A stretch of DNA of 64,000 nt from Phyllobacterium lublinensis (lineage in GTDB: Bacteria > Pseudomonadota > Alphaproteobacteria > Rhizobiales > Rhizobiaceae). Under the pieces are notes generated by a model, which was not told where the DNA came from, made no database searches, and worked only from the letters and a program-made list of their open reading frames with translations. Below, piece by piece: positions 51,164 to 60,380 of the stretch. Where the stretch lies: contig NZ_JAIUDQ010000001.1 in NCBI RefSeq assembly GCF_020164435.1, forward strand, positions 124,001-188,000, written 5' to 3'. Numbering within the stretch: position 1 is the first letter of the stretch; each line of letters opens with the position of its first letter. Made by a program: the position numbers and the translations under genes.

Positions 51164-52270
51164 ATGTATGTTGCAGTCAAAGGCGGTGAAGCCGCTATTC
51201 GCAATGCGCACACGCTTCTGGCCGATCGACGCCGTGGAGACCGTTCGGTACCGGCCATCCGGTTGGATCAGATCGTTGAGCAGTTGGCACTGGCCGTGGA
51301 CCGGGTCATGGCCGAGGGCTCCCTTTATGATACGGAACTTGCAGCCCTTGCAGTGAAGCAGGCGCGTGGAGACATGATCGAGGCCATTTTCCTGGTTCGG
51401 GCCTACCGAACCACGCTGCCGCGCTTCGGCTATACCAGGCCAGTCGACACGGGGCGCATGGCCATCGAGCGGCGAATTTCGGCCACATTCAAAGACCTGC
51501 CGGGTGGACAACTGCTTGGGCCGACATTCGACTATACGCACCGCTTGCTCGATCCCGCACTTGCTGAAGAAACGCCGGTCGAAACGCCCGCTCGCCGTGT
51601 CGAGGCACCTGAACAGACACCACGTGTCACGGACATTCTGGGGCAGGACGGCATGATCGAGGCCGATGGTGAATTGCCGGAAGGTTCGGAAACGGGAGAC
51701 CTCACCCGGGAACCGTTGTCATTTCCGCTGGAGCGTGACTTGCGGCTGCAAGCGCTGTCGCGGGGTGATGAGGGGTTCCTGCTCGGCCTGGCCTATTCGA
51801 CACAGCGTGGCTATGCGCGCAGCCATCCGTTCGCTGGTGAAATCCGCATCGGGGAAGTCGAAGTGGAATTGGAGGTTGCCGAACTCGATTTCCCGCTGAC
51901 ACTCGGTCGCATCCGCGTCACCGAGTGCCAGATGGTCAACCAGTTCAAGGGGTCATCCAGGCAACCGCCACAATTCACGCGGGGGTACGGCCTGGTCTTC
52001 GGTCAGAGCGAACGAAAGTCGATGTCGATGGCTTTGTGCGACAGGGCGTTGCGGGCGCGGGAACTTGGCGAAGACATCACTGCTCCTGCCCAGGACGAGG
52101 AATTCGTCATCTCCCACAGCGACAATGTGCAGTCGACCGGTTTCGTCGAACACCTGAAGTTGCCGCATTACGTCGACTTCCAGGCAGAACTTGATTTGGT
52201 CAGGCGCATGCGCGCCGAGCACGAGCGCCGCGATGGCGAAACCAGCGATACTCAAGAGGCTGCAGAATGA
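51164..52270 (+). CDS. phnI: C-P lyase core subunit PhnI
   Basis: The 368-residue protein begins MYVAVKGGEAAI and contains the family stretches MAEGSLYDTELAALAVKQA and YTRPVDTGRM. With PhnGHL it catalyses displacement of adenine from ATP by phosphonate to give alkylphosphonate ribose triphosphate. GGGAGG precedes the ATG. Its stop overlaps phnJ by 4 nt. Confidence 0.94.
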   Translation: MYVAVKGGEAAIRNAHTLLADRRRGDRSVPAIRLDQIVEQLALAVDRVMAEGSLYDTELAALAVKQARGDMIEAIFLVRAYRTTLPRFGYTRPVDTGRMAIERRISATFKDLPGGQLLGPTFDYTHRLLDPALAEETPVETPARRVEAPEQTPRVTDILGQDGMIEADGELPEGSETGDLTREPLSFPLERDLRLQALSRGDEGFLLGLAYSTQRGYARSHPFAGEIRIGEVEVELEVAELDFPLTLGRIRVTECQMVNQFKGSSRQPPQFTRGYGLVFGQSERKSMSMALCDRALRARELGEDITAPAQDEEFVISHSDNVQSTGFVEHLKLPHYVDFQAELDLVRRMRAEHERRDGETSDTQEAAE

Positions 52271-53148
52271 CCGAGCTTGCGACTTACAATTTCGCTTATC
52301 TGGACGAGCAGACCAAGCGGATGATCCGCCGAGCGATACTCAAGGCAATCGCCATACCGGGATATCAGGTACCGTTCGCTTCCCGCGAAATGCCGATGCC
52401 CTATGGCTGGGGAACTGGCGGAGTACAAGTGACGGCTGCGGTAATCGGGCCGGACGATACGCTCAAGGTGATCGATCAGGGCGCTGATGATACGACCAAT
52501 GCCGTTTCCATCCGCGCCTTCTTCCAGAAGACTGCAAACGTAGCCGTGACCACCCGCACCGCTGCGGCAACAATCATCCAGACCCGTCATCGCATCCCAG
52601 AGGCTGCCTTGCAGACGGGACAGACGCTTGTCTACCAGGTACCGATCCCCGAGCCATTGCGGTTTCTTGAGCCTCGCGAAACGGAAACGCGAAAGATGCA
52701 TGCGCTCGAAGAGTATGGCTTGATGCATGTCAAGCTCTACGAAGACATAGCGCGTCACGGCCACATCGCGACCACCTATGCGTACCCGGTGAAGGTGGAA
52801 GGTCGCTACGTGATGGATCCGTCGCCGACACCGAAATTCGACAATCCGAAAATGCATAATTCGCCGGCACTGCAGTTGTTCGGGGCGGGCCGGGAAAAGC
52901 GCATCTATGCCATACCACCCTATACCGAAGTCGTGAGCCTCGACTTCGAGGACCATCCCTTCGAGATACAGACATTTTCCCAGCCCTGCGCGTTGTGCGG
53001 CGCCAAGGGCAGCTATCTCGACGAGGTCATCCTCGATGACAAGGGCGGCAGCATGTTTGTCTGCTCGGATACCGATTTTTGTGAAGACCGGCAGGCAAAA
53101 GGCCATCGCGGCCACCTTTCGGCCAACCCGGCGGAGGCTGCAGAATGA
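52267..53148 (+). CDS. phnJ: alpha-D-ribose 1-methylphosphonate 5-phosphate C-P lyase PhnJ
   Basis: The 293-residue radical-SAM-type C-P lyase has four conserved cysteines C241, C244, C266 and C272 (CALC and CSDTDFC), the same numbering as the E. coli enzyme, where three hold the [4Fe-4S] cluster and one takes part in thiyl-radical catalysis. The intact set predicts an active enzyme that cleaves the C-P bond. Coupled by 4-nt overlaps to phnI and phnK. Confidence 0.96.
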   Translation: MTELATYNFAYLDEQTKRMIRRAILKAIAIPGYQVPFASREMPMPYGWGTGGVQVTAAVIGPDDTLKVIDQGADDTTNAVSIRAFFQKTANVAVTTRTAAATIIQTRHRIPEAALQTGQTLVYQVPIPEPLRFLEPRETETRKMHALEEYGLMHVKLYEDIARHGHIATTYAYPVKVEGRYVMDPSPTPKFDNPKMHNSPALQLFGAGREKRIYAIPPYTEVVSLDFEDHPFEIQTFSQPCALCGAKGSYLDEVILDDKGGSMFVCSDTDFCEDRQAKGHRGHLSANPAEAAE

Positions 53149-53921
53149 GCGATCTACCACTCTTGAAAGTCAGTGCGCTGTCGAAATTCTATGGCAGCCG
53201 GATCGGATGCCAGAATGTGACGTTCGAACTCTGGCCGGGCGAAGTCCTGGCGATCGTGGGGGAGTCCGGCTCTGGCAAGACAACCCTGCTCAATTGCTTG
53301 GCGACGCGGCTTGCGCCATCCGCGGGCTGTGTGGAGTACCGCATGCGCGACGGCCAGTTCCGCGATCTCTATCGTCTGAGTGAGGCTGAACGGCGTTTCC
53401 TGATGCGTACAGACTGGGGCTTCGTGCACCAGAACCCCGCCGATGGCCTTCGCATGACGGTTTCGGCGGGTGCCAATGTGGGCGAGCGGCTAATGGCCGT
53501 CGGCGACCGGCATTATGGCAAGATCCGGGCGACTGCCACCGATTGGCTGGGACGCGTCGAAATTGCCGAAGACCGGATCGACGACCAACCACGTGCTTTT
53601 TCCGGTGGCATGCGTCAACGGTTGCAAATTGCACGCAATCTGGTGACCAATCCGCGTCTTGTCTTCATGGATGAACCGACCGGTGGGCTCGATGTTTCCG
53701 TGCAGGCGCGGTTGCTCGATCTCCTGCGTGGCCTTGTCAGCGACCTTGGTCTCGCCGCGATCGTGGTGACGCACGACCTTGCTGTGGCGCGTCTGCTTTC
53801 GCACCGGATGATGGTCATGAAGGACGGCCACATCGTCGAGACCGGTCTGACTGATCGGGTGCTTGATGATCCGCAGGCGCCGTACACGCAGCTTCTCGTC
53901 TCTTCCATCCTGCAGGTCTGA
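53145..53921 (+). CDS. phnK: C-P lyase system ABC-type ATPase PhnK
   Basis: The 258-residue soluble ABC protein has Walker A GESGSGKTT, signature FSGGMRQR, Walker B LVFMDEPTGGLD and THDLAVARLL. In E. coli, PhnK binds the PhnGHIJ core. It is not a membrane-transport ATPase despite its DppD-like sequence. It overlaps phnJ by 4 nt; the next gene begins after a 68-bp gap. Confidence 0.94.
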   Translation: MSDLPLLKVSALSKFYGSRIGCQNVTFELWPGEVLAIVGESGSGKTTLLNCLATRLAPSAGCVEYRMRDGQFRDLYRLSEAERRFLMRTDWGFVHQNPADGLRMTVSAGANVGERLMAVGDRHYGKIRATATDWLGRVEIAEDRIDDQPRAFSGGMRQRLQIARNLVTNPRLVFMDEPTGGLDVSVQARLLDLLRGLVSDLGLAAIVVTHDLAVARLLSHRMMVMKDGHIVETGLTDRVLDDPQAPYTQLLVSSILQV

Positions 53922-53989
53922 AAATGCAATTCCTGGAAAAGTGCAGCGGTTTTCCGTCCGGAATTGCGATAAAACAAAGGTTATAAACC

Positions 53990-54700
53990 ATGCCGACACC
54001 TCTCGTCGTATCCGACGTCGCCAAGAGTTTTACCATGCACCTGCGCGACGGAATTCGCTTGCCCGTGGTCGCCAATGTGTCCTTTTCGATCAAGGCGGGC
54101 GAATGCGCCGTCCTTGGGGGTCCGTCTGGCGCCGGCAAAAGCTCGATCCTGAAGATGGTCTATGGCAACTATGCCGTGGATGGAGGGCAGATCATCATTC
54201 CCTATCGTGATCGCCTTGTTGATGTGGCCACCGCTGATCCGCGAACAATGCTCGGCATACGCCGTGACATGATCGGTTATGTCAGCCAGTTCCTCCGCAC
54301 CGTGCCACGCGTGTCTGCCCTTGATGTGGTCGCCGAACCGCTCGTTGCGCGCGGCACGGATCGCAACGACGCGCGCGACAAGGCAGCATCCCTGTTGGGA
54401 GGATTGAACCTGCCGGAACGTTTGTGGTCGTTGCCGCCCGCAACCTTTTCAGGGGGCGAGCAGCAGCGGGTGAATATCGCCCGCGGCTTCATCACCGATC
54501 ATCCGATCTTGCTGCTTGATGAGCCAACGGCCTCGCTCGATGCCAGAAACCGCGAAGTTGTCGTCTCTATGATCCGGCAGAAGAAGGCGGCCGGCGTTGC
54601 CATGCTCGGCATTTTTCATGACGAAGATGTCCGGGAAGCCGTTGCTGACCGCATTATTGACGTCACGGCGTTTTCGGTGTCCGGGGAGGCAGCAGCATGA
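53990..54700 (+). CDS. phnL: C-P lyase system ABC-type ATPase PhnL
   Basis: The 236-residue ABC protein has Walker [10 protein letters not shown], signature [14 protein letters not shown], and Walker [12 protein letters not shown]. It belongs to the PhnL family required with PhnGHI. The start at 53990 has only AAAGG upstream. Its stop overlaps the transferase gene by 4 nt (ATGA). Confidence 0.93.
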   Translation: MPTPLVVSDVAKSFTMHLRDGIRLPVVANVSFSIKAGECAVLGGPSGAGKSSILKMVYGNYAVDGGQIIIPYRDRLVDVATADPRTMLGIRRDMIGYVSQFLRTVPRVSALDVVAEPLVARGTDRNDARDKAASLLGGLNLPERLWSLPPATFSGGEQQRVNIARGFITDHPILLLDEPTASLDARNREVVVSMIRQKKAAGVAMLGIFHDEDVREAVADRIIDVTAFSVSGEAAA

Positions 54701-55311
54701 CCCGGCTTTCGGAGACACCACTGGTTCACGAGACCGCCTCGGTGCATGACTGCGAACTCGGGCGCTATACGGAAATATCCGAACGTTGCCGCATCAGCGA
54801 GGCGACTCTCGGCGATTACTCCTACATCATGCAGGATGGCTCCGTCTGGTGCGCCCGGATCGGCAAGTTCGCCAATATCGCCTCAAATGTCCGCATCAAT
54901 GCACCCAACCATCCCACATGGCGTCCGACCCTGCACCATTTCACCTATCGGTCCGGAGACTATTGGGACGGTGCCGGCATCGATGAAGATTTCTTTGAAT
55001 GGCGCCGCACAAACCTCGTCACCATTGGTCACGACGTATGGATCGGCCACGGAGCAACTGTCCTGCCAGGCGTGAATGTGGGTGATGGCGCAGTCATCGG
55101 GGCAGGGGCGGTCGTGTCCAAGGATGTCCCTGCCTACACGATTGTCGGTGGTGTCCCGGCCCGCACGATCCGTGATCGCTTTGATCGGAGAACCGCCGAG
55201 CGCCTGCAAGCCTTGGCCTGGTGGGATTGGGATCACGCAAGATTGCGCGATGCTCTCGGAGATTTCCGCAAGCTGGATATCGAGGCCTTCCTCGAGAAAC
55301 ATGCGGGTTGA
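54697..55311 (+). CDS. phosphonate-locus hexapeptide-repeat transferase (DapH/LpxA-like)
   Basis: The 204-residue protein is a left-handed beta-helix acyltransferase family member, with hexapeptide repeats from residue about 15 and [42 protein letters not shown]. It corresponds to the phosphonate-associated transferase family found in phn operons. The acyl substrate is not known; N-acetylation of aminoalkylphosphonates, as done by the unrelated PhnO, is one possibility. Confidence 0.88.
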   Translation: MTRLSETPLVHETASVHDCELGRYTEISERCRISEATLGDYSYIMQDGSVWCARIGKFANIASNVRINAPNHPTWRPTLHHFTYRSGDYWDGAGIDEDFFEWRRTNLVTIGHDVWIGHGATVLPGVNVGDGAVIGAGAVVSKDVPAYTIVGGVPARTIRDRFDRRTAERLQALAWWDWDHARLRDALGDFRKLDIEAFLEKHAG

Positions 55312-55409
55312 GCCATCCGTTACACGCTTGTCACGCAACTGAAATGAAACTGCCATCGCACCTTCACACAGGTGTCCTAGGACTGAGCGGCGCCAACAGG
55401 GATTGTCTG

Positions 55410-56243
55410 ATGCTGAAGATTGAAAATGTGACACGGCGGTTTGGCAAGTTCACTGCCATCGACGACGTCAGTTTGGAGATCCCGCAAGGCCAGATGGTCG
55501 GCGTTATCGGGCGGTCCGGCGCAGGCAAATCCACACTTTTGCGCATGATCAACCGGCTGGTCGATCCGTCAGAAGGATCCATCCTTTTCGAGGGCACGAA
55601 TGTGGCCCAATTGAAGGGCGCAGCACTGCGCAACTGGCAACGCGACTGCGCGATGATCTTCCAGCAGTTCAATCTTGTGCCGCGCCTCGACGTGTTGACC
55701 AATGTCCTTCTAGGCAGGCTCAATCATCGATCCACGTTCAAGAGTTTGCTTGGGATGTTTTCGCGCGAGGAACGTGCGATGGCCATCGCCGCCCTCGAGC
55801 GGCTCGACATCGTCAAGACGGCGTTGCAGCGGGCCGGAACCCTGTCGGGCGGGCAGCAGCAACGTGTCGCCATTGCCCGTGCCCTGATGCAGAATCCAAG
55901 GATCATTCTCGCCGATGAACCTATCGCATCGCTCGATCCGCGCAATGCACAGGTTGTAATGGAATCGCTGCGTGACATCAACGAGAGGGAAGGCCTGACG
56001 GTCATTACCAATCTGCATACGCTTGATACGGCAAGACATTTTTGCTCGCGCATTATCGGCATGCAAGGTGGCAAGGTCGTTTTCGACGGCACGCCCGATG
56101 ATCTGACCGAGCTTGCCGCGCGTCGGATTTACGGTGCCGACGGTATCAAGGATGCATTTTCAGAAGCCATCACATCGACGAGCATCGGCCGTGGCGCCCC
56201 AAAGCCAATTCCCGAGCTTGAGGCCATTCTGGCCGCGCGTTAG
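55410..56243 (+). CDS. phnC: phosphonate ABC transporter ATP-binding protein PhnC
   Basis: The 277-residue ATPase has Walker [10 protein letters not shown], the Q-loop [19 protein letters not shown] characteristic of PhnC, signature LSGGQQQR and Walker [13 protein letters not shown]. The ATG at 55410 follows AGGGA; the frame open upstream to 55221 is a shadow. It energises phosphonate uptake with PhnD and PhnE1/E2. It starts 98 bp after the transferase gene. Confidence 0.94.
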   Translation: MLKIENVTRRFGKFTAIDDVSLEIPQGQMVGVIGRSGAGKSTLLRMINRLVDPSEGSILFEGTNVAQLKGAALRNWQRDCAMIFQQFNLVPRLDVLTNVLLGRLNHRSTFKSLLGMFSREERAMAIAALERLDIVKTALQRAGTLSGGQQQRVAIARALMQNPRIILADEPIASLDPRNAQVVMESLRDINEREGLTVITNLHTLDTARHFCSRIIGMQGGKVVFDGTPDDLTELAARRIYGADGIKDAFSEAITSTSIGRGAPKPIPELEAILAAR

Positions 56244-56322
56244 CTGCGAGGATCGGCTCGCCCACGTACGGGCCTACATGAACAAAAAACAAACCCATCT
56301 GGACGTTTGACAGGAGAGAACT

Positions 56323-57237
56323 ATGTTGCTCAAGAAAGCCCTTCTCGGCGCCATCGCAATTGGCGCCATGCTGGCCGGTTCGATGGCCCGCGCGGAAAAT
56401 CTCGAAACATTCCGCGTTGGCATCATCGGCGGCGAAAATGAAGCCGACCGCCTGCGCAATTACCAGTGCGTGGTCGACCAGCTTCCGAAAGTTCTCGGCG
56501 TAAAGGACGTCAAGCTTTTCCCGGCTACCGACTATGACGGCGTCATCCAGGGTCTTCTCGGCGGCACGCTCGACTATGCTGAGCTCGGCGCATCCGGTTT
56601 CGCAAAGATCTACCTCACCAATCCCAAGGCGGTAGAACCGATCCTCACCACAATTCAGACCGATGGCGCGACCGGCTATTATTCCATCATGGTCGCCCGC
56701 AAGGACAGCGGCATCAAGACCCTCGCCGACATGAAGGGCAAGAAGCTCGGATTTGCCGATCCGGATTCAACCTCGGGCTATCTCATTCCGGTGACATCGC
56801 TGCCGAAGGACATCAAGACTTCGGTCAAGGATTATTTCAGTGAAACCGGGTTCGGCGGCGGTCACGAGAACCTCGTACTGGCCGTCAAGGACGGCAAGTT
56901 CGATGCCGGCACCACATTCGGCTCGGGCGTTGGTACATTCGATGAAGGCTATACATCGGGCAATCTGCGCAAGATGGTCGACAAGGGCCTGATCGACATG
57001 AAGGACTTTGTAGAACTGTGGAAGTCGCCGCTCATTCCGAACGGCCCCATTGTTGTCCGCACCTCCCTCGACAGCGATCTCAAGGCCAAGTTCAAAGACT
57101 ATATGATAAACCTGCCGAAGACCGATCCCGCCTGCTTCGCCTCGACGATGGGCGGTGATTTCAAAGGTTATACGGAAGTGAACACCGAATTCTATCAGCC
57201 CATCATCGATGCCCGCAAGGCACAGATCGGCGGATAA
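56323..57237 (+). CDS. phnD: phosphonate ABC transporter substrate-binding protein PhnD
   Basis: The 304-residue periplasmic protein has a signal peptide (MLLKKALLGAIAIG..., cleavage after ARA at about residue 24) and the PhnD fold with FPATDYDGVIQGLLGGTLDYAELGAS's core and KKLGFADPDSTSGYLIP. It binds phosphonates with high affinity. GGAGAG precedes the ATG; phnE1 follows 68 bp later. Confidence 0.94.
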   Translation: MLLKKALLGAIAIGAMLAGSMARAENLETFRVGIIGGENEADRLRNYQCVVDQLPKVLGVKDVKLFPATDYDGVIQGLLGGTLDYAELGASGFAKIYLTNPKAVEPILTTIQTDGATGYYSIMVARKDSGIKTLADMKGKKLGFADPDSTSGYLIPVTSLPKDIKTSVKDYFSETGFGGGHENLVLAVKDGKFDAGTTFGSGVGTFDEGYTSGNLRKMVDKGLIDMKDFVELWKSPLIPNGPIVVRTSLDSDLKAKFKDYMINLPKTDPACFASTMGGDFKGYTEVNTEFYQPIIDARKAQIGG

Positions 57238-57305
57238 TTTCCGAAGCCTGAGCACGGCCGGCCTCTGGGGGCTGGCCGTGATTTATTGCCCGGAAGGACA
57301 ATTTG

Positions 57306-58274
57306 ATGAGCCGCGCCATTTCCACCAATCTTTCACCGGATGGCATCCAGATCGAACGGCACTGGCAGGAACTTGCCGGGCGTCGTCGTGCCTATTCCTG
57401 GCTGATTTCGATCTGCCTCCTTGTCGCAGTGGCCGGCTCGCTCTGGTTTGCCAATGAATCGAATGCAGGCAAGTTCTTCGATCGCTTGCCGCATTTCTTT
57501 GATTTCGCTGGCGATCTCATTCCGCGGGACGGCCGGGAGGTCTGGCGCGCCCTGTTCGACCTGCCGTCACCCTATTTCGATGGAAGTCTGAAATATGATT
57601 ATCCGGAGGGCCGCGTTTATCTGTTCGCAGGCCTCTACTTTCCGGAATATTTCTACAAGATGCTGGAAACGCTGAACATTGCGATCCTCTCCACGTTGAT
57701 TGGATTCATCTTCGGTTTCCTTCTCTGCTTTCTCGCCGCCAGGAATCTGGTGAAGAACAGGCTGGTCCGGTGGGTGGTTCGCCGCTACATGGAAATTCTG
57801 CGTGCGTTCCCTGAAATCGTCATCGCCGGCTTCTTTGCGGCAATATTGTCGCTTGGACCGATCCCTGCAATGTTCGCCGTGGCCATCCATACGATCGGCG
57901 CGCTTGGAAAACTGTTTTTCGAAGTGGTGGAAAATGCCGACATGAGGGCCGATGAGGGGCTTCGGGCTGTTGGGGCCAATTGGTTCGAGCGGGTCGGCTT
58001 CGGCATTGTTCCTCAGGTCATGCCAAACTTCATGTCATACGCCTTGCTTCGCCTGGAGATCAATGTTCGCGCCTCGACGATCATCGGTGCTGTCGGAGGC
58101 GGCGGTATCGGTGAAGAGTTGCGCTTGTCGATCGGTCGTGGTCACCAGGCAAAGACCCTTGCGATCGTGCTGTTGCTACTGGTTACGGTCATAGCGGTTG
58201 ATCAGTTTTCTGCGTGGTTGCGTCGCCGCCTGGTCGGCAATCAGGCATTCGCCTTCGGTGGGAAACAATCATGA
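57306..58274 (+). CDS. phnE1: phosphonate ABC transporter permease PhnE (first copy)
   Basis: The 322-residue inner-membrane protein has one N-terminal helix (residues about 33-53), a periplasmic loop of roughly 75 residues and a MetI-type permease domain with the EAA loop GLRAVGANWFERVGFGIVPQ and INVRASTIIGAVGGGGIGEEL. ATG 57306 follows GGAAGGA. It overlaps phnE2 by 4 nt. Confidence 0.93.
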   Translation: MSRAISTNLSPDGIQIERHWQELAGRRRAYSWLISICLLVAVAGSLWFANESNAGKFFDRLPHFFDFAGDLIPRDGREVWRALFDLPSPYFDGSLKYDYPEGRVYLFAGLYFPEYFYKMLETLNIAILSTLIGFIFGFLLCFLAARNLVKNRLVRWVVRRYMEILRAFPEIVIAGFFAAILSLGPIPAMFAVAIHTIGALGKLFFEVVENADMRADEGLRAVGANWFERVGFGIVPQVMPNFMSYALLRLEINVRASTIIGAVGGGGIGEELRLSIGRGHQAKTLAIVLLLLVTVIAVDQFSAWLRRRLVGNQAFAFGGKQS

Positions 58275-59605
58275 ACACCATTTCTGCCGCGGCCATTGGG
58301 GATTTCGAATCCCGATATCCAATGGTCTTCAACCCGCCCGCCTGGAAGCGCCTCATGCCGCTGATGATCGGTGGAGGTGTGGTCCTCTACATTCTCTATT
58401 GCTGGTGGTTCTTCTCCATTGGCACCGTTCTTGCGGGCGGCCAATGGCAGCGCGCTGAACTCTATGCTCGCGACTGGGTATCCTACGCAATCAGGACAAC
58501 CATCCGCATGACACCGGCAGGGACGACCGTATCCTATCCGAGGTTTTCGGAGCTTGGAGATAATCCGAATCCGGACTGGGTAATCCGTAACGGCAATGAT
58601 GTGACAGTGTTGTTTGGAAGCGCGAAATCGCTTGATATCAATGGCGAGCGTGTGATTGCGACCCGCAATGGCGAGAGCCTGACCATCATGATCGAGGATG
58701 ACGGCGTGAAGCCTCAGGGGGCGCTGCCCAAATGGGCGATGCTGAAAGAGGACCAGGTGACGGTCGACTTCGGTTTTGCCGGACAGGCGGATATCATACC
58801 CGAGCGCGTCGTGGTGAGCCGTCGCTTTCTCGGATGGGCGAATTTCGTCTTCGATACCAGTTCGCCGTTCTGGAACAAATCCTTCAGCGAAGTGGCTTCG
58901 CTGATCGTCAGCGGTGAGCGTATCAAGCCGGAAATGTCCAATGCAGCTCTGGCATTCAATAATATCTGGTACAATTCATCGTGGCAGCACGGCGATGTCT
59001 GGACGAAGTTGATGCAGACCATCGTCATGGCTTTCATGGGAACCTTGCTGGCATCAGCGGTTGCGTTTCCCCTGGCCTTTGTCGCTGCCCGCAACATCAT
59101 GCCGAATGTCTTTGCCAATCAGATCACCAAGCGTTTCTTCGATTTTCTGCGATCAGTCGACATGCTCATCTGGGCGCTGTTTTTCACCCGCGCGTTCGGG
59201 CCGGGACCGCTTGCCGGTATTGCGGCGATCTTCTTCACCGATACGGGCACGCTCGGAAAGGTCTATTCCGAAACCCTTGAAAACATTGATGACAGGCAGC
59301 GCGAGGGTGTCAAGTCTGTAGGAGCCTCGCCCATGAACGTCCAGCGTTACGGCGTCGTGCCGCAGGTTCTGCCGGTCTTTGCAAGCCAGGCGCTCTATTT
59401 CTGGGAATCAAACACGCGGTCGGCGACCATCATCGGCGCTGTCGGGGCGGGCGGCATCGGTCTGAAGCTGTGGGAAGCCATGCGCACTAATACCAACTGG
59501 CACAATGTTGCCTACATGGTCGTGCTCATACTGGCCGTGATCTTCGTTTTCGACACCATATCCAACGCACTCCGCTCGCGCTTGATGGGAAAGCAACAGC
59601 ATTGA
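58271..59605 (+). CDS. phnE2: phosphonate ABC transporter permease PhnE (second copy)
   Basis: The 444-residue inner-membrane protein is longer than PhnE1: after the first helix (about 33-57) there is an extracytoplasmic segment of roughly 185 residues, then the permease domain with GVKSVGASPMNVQRYGVVPQ and NTRSATIIGAVGAGGIGLKL. The two permeases probably form a heterodimer. The function of the large loop is unknown. Confidence 0.92.
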   Translation: MNTISAAAIGDFESRYPMVFNPPAWKRLMPLMIGGGVVLYILYCWWFFSIGTVLAGGQWQRAELYARDWVSYAIRTTIRMTPAGTTVSYPRFSELGDNPNPDWVIRNGNDVTVLFGSAKSLDINGERVIATRNGESLTIMIEDDGVKPQGALPKWAMLKEDQVTVDFGFAGQADIIPERVVVSRRFLGWANFVFDTSSPFWNKSFSEVASLIVSGERIKPEMSNAALAFNNIWYNSSWQHGDVWTKLMQTIVMAFMGTLLASAVAFPLAFVAARNIMPNVFANQITKRFFDFLRSVDMLIWALFFTRAFGPGPLAGIAAIFFTDTGTLGKVYSETLENIDDRQREGVKSVGASPMNVQRYGVVPQVLPVFASQALYFWESNTRSATIIGAVGAGGIGLKLWEAMRTNTNWHNVAYMVVLILAVIFVFDTISNALRSRLMGKQQH

Positions 59606-59671
59606 TCCACGATCGGCTCAAAGGCTTGTCATAATCGGACGGTAACGCGAGAGTGCTCTGGAGGAATCAAA

Positions 59672-60379
59672 ATGCGCTATGCAATCTATTTCACACCGCC
59701 TTCTAGTGATCCGCTGCTCAAGGTAGCGGCGAACTGGCTCGGCCGGAACGCGTTTACAGGTCAACCGGTAAGGGCGCCGCAGATCCGTGATCTGGCGCAT
59801 GATGATTTCGCACAGTTGACCGAATCGCCGCGCCGCTATGGCTTCCACGCGACACTGAAAGCGCCGTTCCACCTCGCCGAAGGCGTGGAGGAGCGTGAAC
59901 TCCTGTCGGCCTTGATGCATTTCGCGTCTTCAATTGATCCTGTAGAAATCCCGAAACTGGAAATCAAATATCTGGACGGGTTTTTCGCGCTGGTTCCGTC
60001 CGAGCCGCTCGACAGTCTCAATCAATTGGCGAACGACGTCGTGGTCGCCTTCGATCGCTTCAGGGCCCCGCCCAGTGAACGCGAGATTGCGCGCCGCAAT
60101 CCGGAAGCCATGACTGTCGTGCAGCGCCGAAATCTTGAACAGTGGGGTTATCCCTATGTTTTTGAAGAGTTCCGTTTTCATATGACGTTGACGGGTCCTG
60201 TTCCCGAACGTGACCGTGCGAAGATAGAACACATCCTTGGCGAATTCCTTGAGCCGGTTCTTGAGGAGCCGGTCGAAATAAACAATCTTGCGCTGTTTAC
60301 GGAAGCGGAACCGGGATTTCCGTTTGAAATCCACTCGCTGCATCCGCTCGCAGGAACCAACCGAAGAAAGACTGCATAA
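59672..60379 (+). CDS. phosphonate-operon 2H phosphoesterase-like protein (DUF1045)
   Basis: The 235-residue protein has two HxT motifs, H59-A-T61 (FHATLKAPF) and H170-M-T172 (FHMTLTG), in the spacing of 2H phosphoesterases, and matches the DUF1045 family found in phn operons. It precedes phnM by one base. As no phnP is seen in the locus, it may hydrolyse the ribosyl 1,2-cyclic phosphate that PhnP handles in E. coli; this is an inference from context. Confidence 0.88.
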   Translation: MRYAIYFTPPSSDPLLKVAANWLGRNAFTGQPVRAPQIRDLAHDDFAQLTESPRRYGFHATLKAPFHLAEGVEERELLSALMHFASSIDPVEIPKLEIKYLDGFFALVPSEPLDSLNQLANDVVVAFDRFRAPPSEREIARRNPEAMTVVQRRNLEQWGYPYVFEEFRFHMTLTGPVPERDRAKIEHILGEFLEPVLEEPVEINNLALFTEAEPGFPFEIHSLHPLAGTNRRKTA

Positions 60380-60380
60380 C

